Below, in pieces: positions 52,920 through 62,858 of a DNA stretch of 64,000 nucleotides. Both the position numbers and the translations under genes were made by a program. Under the pieces are notes generated by a model that had not been told where the DNA came from, did no database searches, and was given only the letters and a program-made list of their open reading frames with translations. The DNA is from Clostridia bacterium (lineage in GTDB: Bacteria > Bacillota > Clostridia > Christensenellales > Borkfalkiaceae): the NCBI GenBank assembly GCA_017502525.1, contig JAFVUV010000009.1, forward strand, positions 1 through 64,000, given 5' to 3'. The number at the start of each line of letters is the position of its first letter. Position 1 is the first letter of the stretch.

Positions 52920-55424
52920 TTATGAGTTAGTAAATTTAAACTGTCCGTCTTCAGCATCAATAATAACCGTACTGCCGTTTTGCAACTGACCGCGCAAAAT
53001 TTCTTCGCTAAGTCTATCTTCAATATAGCGTTGAATAACACGCTTTAACGGTCTTGCACCGTAATTAGAATCATAGCCCTTTTCAATTATCAAATCCATT
53101 GCCGAATCGGTCATTTCGAGTTTTACTTCTAATACGCTTAAACGCTTTCTCAAGTTTGCTAATAAAATTTCAGCAATCTTTGCGGTATCTTCTTTCTCTA
53201 GTTTATGGAATACGATAATATCGTCGATTCTATTTAAGAACTCAGGGCGGAATTTTCCACGCAACGCTTCCATATACTTATCACAAGTACGCTCGTATTC
53301 TTGAGATGCCGAACTTGCAAAACCCAACGTTGTCTTTTGGCTAACTTCAGTTGCACCAACGTTTGAAGTCATTATAATAATGCAATTTTTAAAGCTAACT
53401 ACTCTACCCTTACTATCGGTTAGTCTTCCGTCGTCCAAAAGTTGTAGCATTATGTTAAACACGTCTGGATGCGCCTTTTCAATCTCGTCGAAAAGTACTA
53501 CCGAGTACGGTCTTCTCCTAACCTTTTCCGTTAGTTGTCCCGCCTCGTCAAAACCAACGTATCCAGGAGGCGCGCCGACCATCTTCGCTACCGAGTGCTT
53601 TTCCATATATTCACTCATATCTATTCTCACGATATTGTCTTCGTTACCGAAAACGGCTTCAGCAAGCGCTTTTGATAGTTCAGTTTTACCTACGCCTGTT
53701 GGTCCTACGAATATAAACGAACCCACGGGTCTATTTGGGTCTTTAAGTCCCGCTCTCGCACGACGTATAGCATCTGAAACAGCTTTAACCGCGTTGTCTT
53801 GACCAATTACGCGCTTATGCAATACGCTCTCTAAATCAAGCAATTTTTGTGCTTCAGTTTGTGTTAACTTAACGACAGGCACGCCCGTCCAATTACTAAC
53901 AACCTTTGCGATATCGTCAGGGGTTAGCATCAACCTTTCGCGATTTGATTGATTTTTATTTGCTTTTTGGCGGATAGCGTCAAGTTCTTTGTTAACCTTA
54001 TCTATCTCTTCGCGTAGTTTCATAACACGTTGCAATTCTTCCCTACGTAAAGCCTCTGTTTTTTGTGCGTTAAGCGCGTTAAGTTCTGCTTCTTTTTTCT
54101 TTGCTTCGAAAGGCGAATTATAGCTATCTAGTCTTACTCTTGACGACGCTTCGTCGATAAGGTCTATGGCTTTATCGGGTAAAAATCTATCGGTGATGTA
54201 TCTGTCCGAAAGAGTTACTGCGCTAACTATTGCCTCATCGGGAATAATAACACCGTGATGACTTTCGTATTTGTCTTTCAAGCCTTTTAATATTTCTATC
54301 GCTTCTTCGGGACTAGGCGCGTTAACCATTACCGGCTGAAATCTTCTTTCAAGCGCGGCATCCTTTTCAATGTACTTTCTATACTCGTCAATGGTGGTTG
54401 CGCCTATGGTTTGCAATTCCCCGCGTGAAAGCATTGGCTTTAAAATATTCGCAGCGTCCATATTGCCTTCACCCGTGCTACCTGCACCGACGATATTGTG
54501 AATTTCGTCAATAAATAAAATTATATTTCCGTTTTGTTTAACCGTATCTATGGTCTTTTTTAAGCGTTCTTCAAAATCGCCCCTATATCTCGCGCCTGCA
54601 AGCATTCCAGCAATATCGAGTGAAAACACGATTTTATCAATTAGCAATTCGGGCACGTTACCTTTAACTATCGCTTGAGCTAAACCTTCAACTACAGCGC
54701 TTTTACCTACACCTGGCTCACCTATTAATACAGGGTTGTTTTTGCTACGCCTAGAAAGTATTTGAATTACTCTGTCAATTTCTTCTTTTCTTCCTATAAC
54801 GGGGTCAAGTTTACCTTCTTCTGCTAGTCGGTTAAGGTTTACGCCAAACTTGTTTAGGTCGCCCAAATCATCCTTCTTACTCGCGCGCTCAAATTGTTTT
54901 TTTGCTTGCGTATCGCGTTGGTTTGCACCCACGAACGACTTGCCAAACACACTTTCTTCGGGTTCGGGTTGTTCAAATTCTTCTTCCTCAAACTGTTCGA
55001 ATAAAGTTTCAGAAAGCCCTTCTATTACGGCATCAACGTTTACTTTCAGCGCACGTAAAATAGTTACAGCAGTGCTATCTTTATCAATTAAGACGGCAAG
55101 CAATAAATGTTCTGTACCAACGTAACCAGCACGCGCCTTTAATGATATTTCAACAGCGTTTTCAAACACGCGCTTCGTTCTGCCGGTGAACATATTGCCG
55201 GTAATCACTATATTTTTATCAACCGTTTTTTTGAACAAATATAAAAACCTATCGTTATCCACGCCTTCTTCGCGTAAAATTGCCGCCGCTCTACCGTCCG
55301 AAACGTTTATAAGCCCGAACAAAATGTGTTCGCTACCTATATATTTACACCCATATCTTTTAGCAAGCGCGACCGCGTATTCTATAACTTGATTTACGTT
55401 GCGTGAAAAAGTTTCGTAATACAT
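52920..55424 (-). CDS. clpC: ATP-dependent Clp protease ATP-binding subunit ClpC
   Basis: Hsp100 unfoldase that, with ClpP, degrades proteins marked by phosphoarginine. 834 residues: Clp-N repeats (about 1-145), first AAA+ domain with [13 protein letters not shown] near 238, the UVR-containing middle domain (about 420-480), second AAA+ domain with [14 protein letters not shown] near 575, and the C-terminal D2-small domain ([18 protein letters not shown]). GGAG precedes the ATG, 10 bases after mcsB. It is the last of the mcsA-mcsB-clpC set; no ctsR gene is present at its usual place. Confidence 0.96.
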   Translation of the reverse strand: MYYETFSRNVNQVIEYAVALAKRYGCKYIGSEHILFGLINVSDGRAAAILREEGVDNDRFLYLFKKTVDKNIVITGNMFTGRTKRVFENAVEISLKARAGYVGTEHLLLAVLIDKDSTAVTILRALKVNVDAVIEGLSETLFEQFEEEEFEQPEPEESVFGKSFVGANQRDTQAKKQFERASKKDDLGDLNKFGVNLNRLAEEGKLDPVIGRKEEIDRVIQILSRRSKNNPVLIGEPGVGKSAVVEGLAQAIVKGNVPELLIDKIVFSLDIAGMLAGARYRGDFEERLKKTIDTVKQNGNIILFIDEIHNIVGAGSTGEGNMDAANILKPMLSRGELQTIGATTIDEYRKYIEKDAALERRFQPVMVNAPSPEEAIEILKGLKDKYESHHGVIIPDEAIVSAVTLSDRYITDRFLPDKAIDLIDEASSRVRLDSYNSPFEAKKKEAELNALNAQKTEALRREELQRVMKLREEIDKVNKELDAIRQKANKNQSNRERLMLTPDDIAKVVSNWTGVPVVKLTQTEAQKLLDLESVLHKRVIGQDNAVKAVSDAIRRARAGLKDPNRPVGSFIFVGPTGVGKTELSKALAEAVFGNEDNIVRIDMSEYMEKHSVAKMVGAPPGYVGFDEAGQLTEKVRRRPYSVVLFDEIEKAHPDVFNIMLQLLDDGRLTDSKGRVVSFKNCIIIMTSNVGATEVSQKTTLGFASSASQEYERTCDKYMEALRGKFRPEFLNRIDDIIVFHKLEKEDTAKIAEILLANLRKRLSVLEVKLEMTDSAMDLIIEKGYDSNYGARPLKRVIQRYIEDRLSEEILRGQLQNGSTVIIDAEDGQFKFTNS

Positions 55425-55434
55425 AGTCTCTCCT

Positions 55435-56448
55435 TTAACCTCTTAGTTTAATTAACTTTTTGCCCACCATTTCCGCACGGTATAAGTCCCTATCGGTTGC
55501 AGAAAGCCTTTTCCCGTACTGCTCGCAAATGTTAGCGGGGCGTGTTTTAATTATTAAATCGTCAAGTTCATCAATATTATCGATATCAAAATATCCCATC
55601 ATTGCGCTGAGTTTAACTTGCGCTATATGTGATAAAAATTCGCCGTAACTTAAAAACAATGCGTTGGTAAGCACTCCATAAGATTTTCTCGCTTTATCCA
55701 TTGTTTTAAGTTCGTTTTTAGCGTACAACCTTTCCATTTCCGTACGTTCCGCACGGCATATATCTTCCACCGTTTGCTCAACTTCGCGGATTATTTCATA
55801 TTCGGAAACACCAAGCGTTACTTCGTTGCTTATTTGATACATATATCCTTCGGCATCACTACCTTCACCGTAATGACCACGCACGGTAAGTCCTAATTTA
55901 GAAACTTCTCTCTCTAGCGCACCTATCTTTCCACTCTCGGTTAACGCGGGCAAAAAGAGCATTACCGACGCGCGCAGTCCCGTGCCTAAATTAGTGGGAC
56001 AAGCGGTCAAATACCCTAGTTTATCATCAAAAGCAAGGTCTAGATTTTTTTCCAAGTCGTCATCTATTTTATCTAATTTTTTATACGCTTCAGTCAGTCT
56101 TAGTCCTCGCATAAAACATTGTTCTCTTATAACGTCTTCTTCGTTGACCATAACCGAAACGCTTTCGTCTTGATTAATAAGTGCAGCGCCACATTGACGG
56201 TTATCAATGAGATTTTGGCTTATTAAATGGCGTTCTTTCATCGCCTCTAATTTTATCTCGCTTAGGTTTGACATAAAGTAAAGGTTAAAAGTATCCGTTT
56301 TAACTAACGCACGGTTAACTTTTTTAACTATATCTTTAGCCAGCCTTACGTCGTTAATCTTAAAAGGGTATCCACGCAAGTTGCGTGCCAAACGCACGCG
56401 CGACATAACGATATTGCCTTTATATATATCGGGGTTAAAAGTAGTCAT
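55435..56448 (-). CDS. mcsB: protein arginine kinase McsB
   Basis: Phosphorylates arginine residues, marking proteins for ClpCP. 337 residues of the guanido kinase fold: [14 protein letters not shown] (15-28), the catalytic-loop [16 protein letters not shown] near 150-165, [13 protein letters not shown] and [10 protein letters not shown]. The ATG overlaps the mcsA stop (TAATG). The opposing phosphatase gene ywlE lies 2 kb upstream in the same run. Confidence 0.95.
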   Translation of the reverse strand: MTTFNPDIYKGNIVMSRVRLARNLRGYPFKINDVRLAKDIVKKVNRALVKTDTFNLYFMSNLSEIKLEAMKERHLISQNLIDNRQCGAALINQDESVSVMVNEEDVIREQCFMRGLRLTEAYKKLDKIDDDLEKNLDLAFDDKLGYLTACPTNLGTGLRASVMLFLPALTESGKIGALEREVSKLGLTVRGHYGEGSDAEGYMYQISNEVTLGVSEYEIIREVEQTVEDICRAERTEMERLYAKNELKTMDKARKSYGVLTNALFLSYGEFLSHIAQVKLSAMMGYFDIDNIDELDDLIIKTRPANICEQYGKRLSATDRDLYRAEMVGKKLIKLRG

Positions 56449-56768
56449 TACATTATCCCCCTTCTTTTAAGTTCTTCTGCAAGGTCTAATATTTCTTGCG
56501 AAAGTTCTTTCATCCTTTTAAATCTTCCGTCAAGTGCAGCGTCTTCTTTTTCTTTTAATAACCTTTCATATTCGTGCATTAACTCGCGATTAATCCCCAC
56601 CACTTTGGGTGCTTTACCAACGTGAAAAGTTCTTCCTTGAACTTTTTTCAAGGAAGTAACGATTTCCGCATTAAAAGTTTGGTAGCAATTAGGACAACCG
56701 AGCATATAAGTTCTCATAAACGAACTTAACGTCGTTCCACAATGCTTGCACGTTTTTTCATAAGTCAT
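56448..56768 (-). CDS. mcsA: McsA-like activator of McsB, short form
   Basis: 106 residues against about 180 for Bacillus McsA. Two CxxC pairs are present (CKHC at 7-10 and CPNC at 30-33), followed by the UVR-type helix (HEYERLLKEKEDAALDGRF). The first zinc-binding module of four-CxxC McsA is missing. It could be fully functional as a minimal McsB activator. It begins 2 bases after galU and overlaps mcsB by 1. Confidence 0.85.
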   Translation of the reverse strand: MTYEKTCKHCGTTLSSFMRTYMLGCPNCYQTFNAEIVTSLKKVQGRTFHVGKAPKVVGINRELMHEYERLLKEKEDAALDGRFKRMKELSQEILDLAEELKRRGIM

Positions 56769-56770
56769 AA

Positions 56771-57643
56771 CTAAATCTTTTCAGCCAACTCTTTAATGTA
56801 ATTTTTAATATCTTCACCGATTTCTTTACTGCGAAGTGCGTATTCTACGTTTGCTTTTATGTAACCTGCTTTATCACCCACGTCGTAACGTATGCCGTCA
56901 AAACAACTTGCAAGCAAGTCTCCGCGTTCAGCTAAAATGTCTAGAGCGTCGGTTAAATATATTTCGTTACCACGCGGTGTAAGGTTTTTTAACATACCCA
57001 TAACTTCGCCCGACATAACGTATCTACCGATTATTGCGTTATTTGAAAGCGCTTCGTTTACGCTAGGTTTTTCAACGATTGCATTTACTTGCATTACCCC
57101 GTCTTTTTCATCAGCAATGCCGATATTGCCGTATTTAGAAACGTCGTCCCCGAACACTTCCATAGTCGCAATAACGCTTTTACCCGTGCTTTCAAAAATT
57201 TCAGCAAGTCTTTTCATACAAGGTTTGTCATTTTCGCCTGCATAAATAATTTCATCACCCAAAAGTAATGCAAAAGGCTCGTCTTTAACAAAAGGCTCAG
57301 CGCACAAAATCGCCCCTGCAAGTCCGTTTGCAACTTCTTGAACAACGAACTGTACGTTAAACTTTTGTGTGTCGCAAAGTATTTCGTAAAGTTTAGTTTT
57401 TCCGTCTTCTAACAGCCTTTTTTCAAGTTCAAGGTAGCGACCGAAATGGTTTTTAATTACGTCGGAACCCGGACTTACTACTATAATTATATCTTCAATT
57501 CCTATCGAAGATAATTCTTCCGCTATGTACTGGATAGTAGGTTTATCTAATACCGATAGCATAGGCTTTGGAACGGCTTTGGTTATAGGCAAAAATCTAG
57601 TGCCTAAACCTGCTGCGGGTATTATCGCTTTCTTAAGTTTCAT
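56771..57643 (-). CDS. galU: UTP-glucose-1-phosphate uridylyltransferase
   Basis: Makes UDP-glucose for envelope polysaccharides and glycolipids. 290 residues: KKAIIPAAGLGTRFLPITKAVPKPMLSVLDKPT at the N-terminus gives the nucleotide-binding GLGTRFLP and the family lysine; FALLLGDEI, GNIGIADEKDG and IVEKPSVNEA follow. AAGGA lies upstream. It sits between rpiB and mcsA, with only 2 bases before mcsA. Confidence 0.95.
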   Translation of the reverse strand: MKLKKAIIPAAGLGTRFLPITKAVPKPMLSVLDKPTIQYIAEELSSIGIEDIIIVVSPGSDVIKNHFGRYLELEKRLLEDGKTKLYEILCDTQKFNVQFVVQEVANGLAGAILCAEPFVKDEPFALLLGDEIIYAGENDKPCMKRLAEIFESTGKSVIATMEVFGDDVSKYGNIGIADEKDGVMQVNAIVEKPSVNEALSNNAIIGRYVMSGEVMGMLKNLTPRGNEIYLTDALDILAERGDLLASCFDGIRYDVGDKAGYIKANVEYALRSKEIGEDIKNYIKELAEKI

Positions 57644-57675
57644 TTTCTTTTTTCCTTATTTTTTCTATTTAAATA

Positions 57676-58128
57676 TTACTTAAAATTCACGTTTTCTAAC
57701 GCTTTTATTTTTTCTACACGGCGCGCGTGTCTTTCGTCTCCGCTAAACTCGGTCGTTAAGAAAGCATCAACGATTTCAATCATAAGGCCAGGTCCTACAA
57801 CTCTTTCCCCCAACGCCATAACGTTAGCGTCGTTATGAAGTCTAGTCATCTTTGCTGAAAACACGTCGTGACAGTGTCCGCAACGAATACCTTTAACTTT
57901 GTTTGCAACGATACTCATACCGATACCCGTTCCGCAAAAGAGTATACCTTTATCGAACTCTCCACTTGCAACTGCATTAGATACTTGTAATGCATATTCG
58001 TTATAATCGGTAGAAGCCGTATCAAAACAGCCGAAGTCTTTGTATTCAATACCTTTCTTTTTGAAATAGTCAATCAACACGGGTTTTAAATTAATTCCAC
58101 CGTGGTCACAACCAAATGCTACTTTCAT
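57676..58128 (-). CDS. rpiB: ribose-5-phosphate isomerase B
   Basis: Interconverts ribose 5-phosphate and ribulose 5-phosphate. 150 residues: GCDHGGINLK, FDTASTDYNEYA, LFCGTGIGMSIVANKVKGIR with the catalytic Cys, and HNDANVMALGER. AAGGAG precedes the ATG. It follows ywlE by 2 bases, in the same order as ywlE-ywlF in Bacillus. Confidence 0.95.
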   Translation of the reverse strand: MKVAFGCDHGGINLKPVLIDYFKKKGIEYKDFGCFDTASTDYNEYALQVSNAVASGEFDKGILFCGTGIGMSIVANKVKGIRCGHCHDVFSAKMTRLHNDANVMALGERVVGPGLMIEIVDAFLTTEFSGDERHARRVEKIKALENVNFK

Positions 58129-58130
58129 AA

Positions 58131-58580
58131 TTATTCTCCTTTTCGTGCTAAAATGTTATTAAGTATTGTATTGCACGCGTCCTCAATGATACGCGATACT
58201 TCCATATAAACGGCAAGGTCCCCGCCGTAAGGGTCGAAAACGTCTACGCAATCTGCGACTTCGCCAACCGTATAAACATTGTTAAATCCGTTAAGATAGC
58301 GTTTATGTTCAGCCGTCATACACAAAACCAAATCGGCTTTTTCAACCATCTTGCGCGTTAGTTGCTTGGACTTAAATCCGTAAGGTTTATAACCTAGTTT
58401 TTTTAATGCGGTTGCAGAGTTTGCGCTCATCTTTAAATCGGGTGTCGCACTCAATCCCGCACTAGTTACCGTTATATCGGTTACTCCTGCAAGTTTAAGT
58501 TTGTTTTTTAATATTATTTCAGCCATAGGGCTACGGCACGTGTTACCCGTGCATACAAATATTATACGTTTCTTTTTCAT
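58131..58580 (-). CDS. ywlE: protein arginine phosphatase YwlE (LMW phosphatase family)
   Basis: 149 residues. The P-loop VCTGNTCRSPMAE has the nucleophilic Cys10 and, at the selectivity position, Thr14. In Bacillus YwlE the equivalent Thr11 selects phosphoarginine, while tyrosine phosphatases have Ile or Leu. DPYGGDLAVYMEVSRII holds the general-acid Asp. The ATG at 58580 forms an ATGA overlap with the preceding stop, with AAGGAAG 8 bases upstream; an in-frame TTG 6 bases earlier is less likely. It opposes McsB encoded downstream. Confidence 0.92.
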   Translation of the reverse strand: MKKKRIIFVCTGNTCRSPMAEIILKNKLKLAGVTDITVTSAGLSATPDLKMSANSATALKKLGYKPYGFKSKQLTRKMVEKADLVLCMTAEHKRYLNGFNNVYTVGEVADCVDVFDPYGGDLAVYMEVSRIIEDACNTILNNILARKGE

Positions 58581-59566
58581 CCGCAAGACTTCCTTAAACG
58601 GTTCATTACGCCCATATTTACGCCCATTTCATCAGGCATAGCAACGGCTATTATTAAATCGGCTTTCTTTTCCCCTTCAAGTAGTTTATCATATAAGTTA
58701 GATGCAACCTGTTCGGGTGTCAAGCCTAATTTTAACAAATTTTTATCGCTGAATTTTTCAGCAACCTCGTCCGTACACATTACGTAAGGCACTTTGCCTT
58801 GTTTTATTGCTTTTTCATACTCTATTTCAACAAGGTCAAGTTGGCTTTGTTCAAAAAGCATAGTTTCGCAAAGCGGTTTGTAATGAGTGTATTTAACTCC
58901 TGGCGACTTCACTTTATCCCCATCTTTGTGGTAAGCAATTTCGCACGCCCCAACAACTTCTTCAATCATCTCTTTAGTAATAAGCCCTGCTCGTAAAATC
59001 CGTGGTACGCTTCCCGTAACGTCCAACACCGTGCTTTCTATTCCGCCCGAACTTTTACCACCATCAAGGATAAGTTCTATTTTGCCGTTCAAATCGTTAT
59101 AAACGTGCTCGGCAGTAACGGGACTAGTATGCTTTGAAAGGTTTGCACTAGGCGCAACAATAGGCATATCAACTGCTTTTAACAGTTTTTGGCAACCGCT
59201 GTGCGACGGCATCCTTACCGCAAGGGTCTCGCCCCCGCAAGTCGCTTCTTTACAAACGACGCCTTTACTTTTAAACACCAACGTTAAAGGCCCCGGCATA
59301 AACGCTTTTATAAGTTTATAAGCATACTCTTGTTCTACGAAAACGAGTTTGTTAAGGTCGTAATCTTTATGCACGTGTGCAATCAATGGATTATCGCTAG
59401 GTCTGCCCTTTACTTCAAAAATCTTTTTTACAGCATTAGGCATAGTACCTATCCCTGCTAAACCGTAAACAGTTTCAGTGGGCATGCCGATTACCCCACC
59501 GGCAAACAATATATCTTTTGCCTTTTGAACACTAAAAGTATTTAGCGTTAAAATTTCAGTTTTCAT
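58577..59566 (-). CDS. tsaC: L-threonylcarbamoyladenylate synthase (Sua5/YwlC type)
   Basis: Makes threonylcarbamoyl-AMP for t6A37 of ANN-reading tRNAs. 329 residues: FAGGVIGMPTETVYGLAG, KGRPSDNPLIAHV, PGPLTLVF, RMPSHSGC and PIVAPSANLSKHTSPVTAEHV, then the C-terminal Sua5 domain (SPGVKYTHYKPLCE). The ATG at 59566 comes one base after the dnaB stop; a TTG 21 bases upstream, inside dnaB, has no ribosome site. Confidence 0.95.
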   Translation of the reverse strand: MKTEILTLNTFSVQKAKDILFAGGVIGMPTETVYGLAGIGTMPNAVKKIFEVKGRPSDNPLIAHVHKDYDLNKLVFVEQEYAYKLIKAFMPGPLTLVFKSKGVVCKEATCGGETLAVRMPSHSGCQKLLKAVDMPIVAPSANLSKHTSPVTAEHVYNDLNGKIELILDGGKSSGGIESTVLDVTGSVPRILRAGLITKEMIEEVVGACEIAYHKDGDKVKSPGVKYTHYKPLCETMLFEQSQLDLVEIEYEKAIKQGKVPYVMCTDEVAEKFSDKNLLKLGLTPEQVASNLYDKLLEGEKKADLIIAVAMPDEMGVNMGVMNRLRKSCG

Positions 59567-59567
59567 A

Positions 59568-61082
59568 CTAAAAAATCTCGTCGTCAACCGATTTTACTAC
59601 GGGCGTAGAGTTGTCAAAACTTTGGTCTACTTGTTCAGGTGGTGGCTCGGGCAAATCTTCATATCCTTTAACCGCTGGACGCTCCACCTTTCGAGTAGCG
59701 TTATCTTCTCCGTCAGGTTCGCCCGTTTCTTCGTTAAGGTTTAAGAACTTGGTACACTCGCCCTTAAAGTATAATTTAACCATACCCGTAGGACCACTTC
59801 TGTGCTTTTCAATAAGAATTTCAGCAACGTTCTTTTGAACTTTTCCTTCGGCAAGTTCTTTCTCCGTAGCGCCTTTATCGGGGCGGTGAATAAACATAAC
59901 TATATCAGCGTCTTGTTCTATTGCGCCCGACTCACGAAGGTCGGATAGTTGTGGTCTGCCCTTTCTAGTTTCAACCGCACGTGATAATTGAGATAAAGCA
60001 AGTACTGGAACATTGAGTTCTTTTGCTAAAATTTTAAGACTTCTTGAAATTTCCGTTATCTCGTTTTGACGGCTGTCGCTGTTTCTAGTTTTATCTGGCG
60101 TCATAAGTTGCATATAATCGACCATTACAAAATCTAAACCAAAACGGCTTTTTAGTCTTCTACACTTTGAAATTAGTTCGCGTGGGCGAATAACAGCAGA
60201 GTCATCTACAAATATTTTTGTTTGAGAAAGCATTTGTTGTGCCCTTGCTAATTTTACCCACTCTTTATGCTCTACTTTGCCTCGTTTTGTATTCCCCATT
60301 GAAACACCTGCCATTGAGCAAAGCAATCTTTCAGCAATTTGTTCTTTACCCATTTCCAATGAGAAAACTGCACAAGAATAACCTTGCAAAGCAACGTTTT
60401 CAACAATGTTCATAGCGAACGAAGTTTTACCAACTGCAGGACGTGCCGCAAGTATCATAAGGTCGCTTTTATGTAATCCATTTAATAATGCATCAAGTCC
60501 CCTATATCCTGTTTTTATTCCCTGTAATTCTTTTTCGCCTTTTGCAATTGATTCAATATTATAAATAACGTCGGGAATAACTTTATCAATTCTAACCATT
60601 TCGCTGGTGTCTGCTTGAGTGGATATTTCGTAAACGGTTTTTTCCGCGTAAGAAAGTGCGGTGGCTTTATCCGCACTAGTTTTACACTCTTCTATAATTT
60701 GTGCAGAACCTTTTATAAGTTTTCGCATCAAACTATCTCTAGTTACGATATCCAAATATCTTTGATAGTTTGCAGATGACGGCATTACGTTAGTTAATTC
60801 TGCTATGTATGTAATTCCGCCCGCTTGCTCTAACGTACCCATCTTTTCAAGCGCGTCGGTGAGCGTTACCAAATCAACGGGTTGGTTGAGTTTGATAATC
60901 TGTTCCATTGCCGAAAAGATATACTTATGACTTTCCGCATAAAAATCTTCTTCTTTTAGAAAAGCCGCAACTTCCACCTGAATTCTTGTATCAAGCAAAA
61001 GACAGCCAAGTAGCGCTTGTTCAGCTTCAAGACTGTGTGGCATATCCAACATTTTTAAGTTTTTCTCATTGTTCTTTGCCAT
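59568..61082 (-). CDS. dnaB: replicative DNA helicase DnaB (DnaC in Bacillus naming)
   Basis: Hexameric fork helicase. 504 residues: N-terminal primase-binding domain (PHSLEAEQALLGCLLLD), Walker A AARPAVGKTSFAMNI near 218, SLEMGKEQIAERLLCSMAG, DFVMVDYMQLM (Walker B) and QDADIVMFIHRP. A Pro-, Glu- and Asp-rich tail of about 50 residues ends the protein. GGGGA precedes the ATG. It lies in the pepF-dnaB-tsaC run. Confidence 0.95.
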   Translation of the reverse strand: MAKNNEKNLKMLDMPHSLEAEQALLGCLLLDTRIQVEVAAFLKEEDFYAESHKYIFSAMEQIIKLNQPVDLVTLTDALEKMGTLEQAGGITYIAELTNVMPSSANYQRYLDIVTRDSLMRKLIKGSAQIIEECKTSADKATALSYAEKTVYEISTQADTSEMVRIDKVIPDVIYNIESIAKGEKELQGIKTGYRGLDALLNGLHKSDLMILAARPAVGKTSFAMNIVENVALQGYSCAVFSLEMGKEQIAERLLCSMAGVSMGNTKRGKVEHKEWVKLARAQQMLSQTKIFVDDSAVIRPRELISKCRRLKSRFGLDFVMVDYMQLMTPDKTRNSDSRQNEITEISRSLKILAKELNVPVLALSQLSRAVETRKGRPQLSDLRESGAIEQDADIVMFIHRPDKGATEKELAEGKVQKNVAEILIEKHRSGPTGMVKLYFKGECTKFLNLNEETGEPDGEDNATRKVERPAVKGYEDLPEPPPEQVDQSFDNSTPVVKSVDDEIF

Positions 61083-61092
61083 ATTTATCCCC

Positions 61093-62844
61093 TTAAAGTT
61101 TTATAAATTCTTCAAGCGTGTTTTTAAACACTTTAAATGCCGATTCAAACGGTTTTTCGGAAGTTAAATCTACCCCAGCTATCTTTAATAATTCTACGGG
61201 GCTATCCGACCCACCAGACGATAAAAACTTAAAGTAATCGTCAACGGCAGTTTGTCCTTCAACTAAAATCCTATCAGCAATTGCAAGAGCGCTAATAATA
61301 CCCGTGGCGTATTTGTAAACGTAGAACGCTCTATAAAAATGCGGTATCCTTGCCCATTCGTATTTAATATTGCCTTCGCTAATAACCGACTTGCCGAAAT
61401 ATTTTTTATTAAGCCTTAAATACTCGTCAGATAAGTTTTCTTTAGTCAAAGGCTCTCCCTTTTCAACTAACGAGTGTGCAAACTGCTCAAACTCGGCAAA
61501 TTGCGTTTGTCTAAAGAGTGTGGTTCTTATCATTTCTAGTAGATAAGACAATAAATATTTTTTTAACTTCGCATCTTTTTCGGTAGCGAGCATGTATCTA
61601 ATTAAAAGCACTTCGTTAACCGTACTTGCGACTTCTGCCACGAAAATCCTATAATCTGCTTTAGCGTACGGTTGAGTACGGTTAGAAAAATAACTGTGTA
61701 TACTGTGTCCCATTTCGTGCGCTATAGTAAACACGTCGTGCGTGGTTTTTTGATAGTTTAGTAAAACGTACGGGTGAGTATCGTAAACGGCAACACTATA
61801 CGCACCGCTACGCTTTCCATCCGCTTCGTAAACGTCAAGCCAACGTTCGTTCTTTGCTTTTATTAATAAATCGCAATATTCTTTTCCTAGCGGTTTAAGA
61901 CCTTCTACAACTAAGTTATAAGCGTCTTCGTAATCAAGTTTTAATTCAGCGCCTTCAACTACGGGAACGTACACGTCGTACATATACATACGCTTAAGCC
62001 CCAAAAGTTTTTTCTTTTCCGCCATATATTTATGCAATAACGGAAGCGCTTTTTCAACTGAATTGATAAGATTATCGTAAACTACTTTAGGAACGTCTTC
62101 GCTAAAAAGTGCACGCTCTAGCGCGCTATCAAACTTTTTGGCTTTTGCTAAAAACACACCTTTTTTAACGTTTCCGTAATAGGTTGCCGATATAGTGTTT
62201 ATAAGTGAGATATACGCCCCGTAATACTTATCGAAAGTCTTTTTTCTAAGTTTTCTATCTTCACCGTGCATTATCACGCCGTAACTACCGTGGCTTAAAG
62301 GTATTCTTTCTTTGCCGTGTTTAACTTCGCCAAGTGGCAAATCGGCGTTATCGATTTTTGTGAAAATATCTTTAAAGCTCGCCATCATTTCACTACTTTC
62401 AGCAAGCAACTTTTCTTCATTTTCCGTCAAAACGTGCGCCTTATCTTTTAACACACCTTTAAGAAAATAATCGTATTCTATTAAATCTTCGTCATCAATA
62501 AAATTCTGCAAAACGCTATCGTCAAGCGCAGTAAGTTCAGGTCCTATAAACGCACAGTTTGCACCTATCGTTGCTCCTAACGACGTTACTTTGGATAAAA
62601 GCGCGTCGTATTTAGCATCTTTAGTGTTCTCGTCGTGTTTCATCATTGCGTAAACGCTTAATTTATCGATTTTTCTAAATACTTTTTCTTGCTTTTTCAT
62701 ACAATCTAAAAAGCACTTTTTATCTGATAATTTCCCTTTAAACTCAGAAAAATCAATCTCTTTTGAAACGCTCTCAAACGCTATATTCCACTCGTTATCG
62801 CTACCGAATATTTCTTCAGTCGCCCACTTATATCTTTTATCCAA
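61093..62844 (-). CDS. pepF: oligoendopeptidase F (M3B family)
   Basis: Zinc peptidase that degrades short peptides in the cytoplasm. 583 residues: the zinc motif HEMGHSIHSYF near 375-385, with the third ligand Glu in FVAEVASTVNEVLL, and the YVYKYATGIISALAIA region. The start is TTG with AAGG 7 bases upstream. It is 14 bases after the PFL-family gene and 10 before dnaB. Confidence 0.93.
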   Translation of the reverse strand: MDKRYKWATEEIFGSDNEWNIAFESVSKEIDFSEFKGKLSDKKCFLDCMKKQEKVFRKIDKLSVYAMMKHDENTKDAKYDALLSKVTSLGATIGANCAFIGPELTALDDSVLQNFIDDEDLIEYDYFLKGVLKDKAHVLTENEEKLLAESSEMMASFKDIFTKIDNADLPLGEVKHGKERIPLSHGSYGVIMHGEDRKLRKKTFDKYYGAYISLINTISATYYGNVKKGVFLAKAKKFDSALERALFSEDVPKVVYDNLINSVEKALPLLHKYMAEKKKLLGLKRMYMYDVYVPVVEGAELKLDYEDAYNLVVEGLKPLGKEYCDLLIKAKNERWLDVYEADGKRSGAYSVAVYDTHPYVLLNYQKTTHDVFTIAHEMGHSIHSYFSNRTQPYAKADYRIFVAEVASTVNEVLLIRYMLATEKDAKLKKYLLSYLLEMIRTTLFRQTQFAEFEQFAHSLVEKGEPLTKENLSDEYLRLNKKYFGKSVISEGNIKYEWARIPHFYRAFYVYKYATGIISALAIADRILVEGQTAVDDYFKFLSSGGSDSPVELLKIAGVDLTSEKPFESAFKVFKNTLEEFIKL

Positions 62845-62858
62845 AATATTACCTTGCC

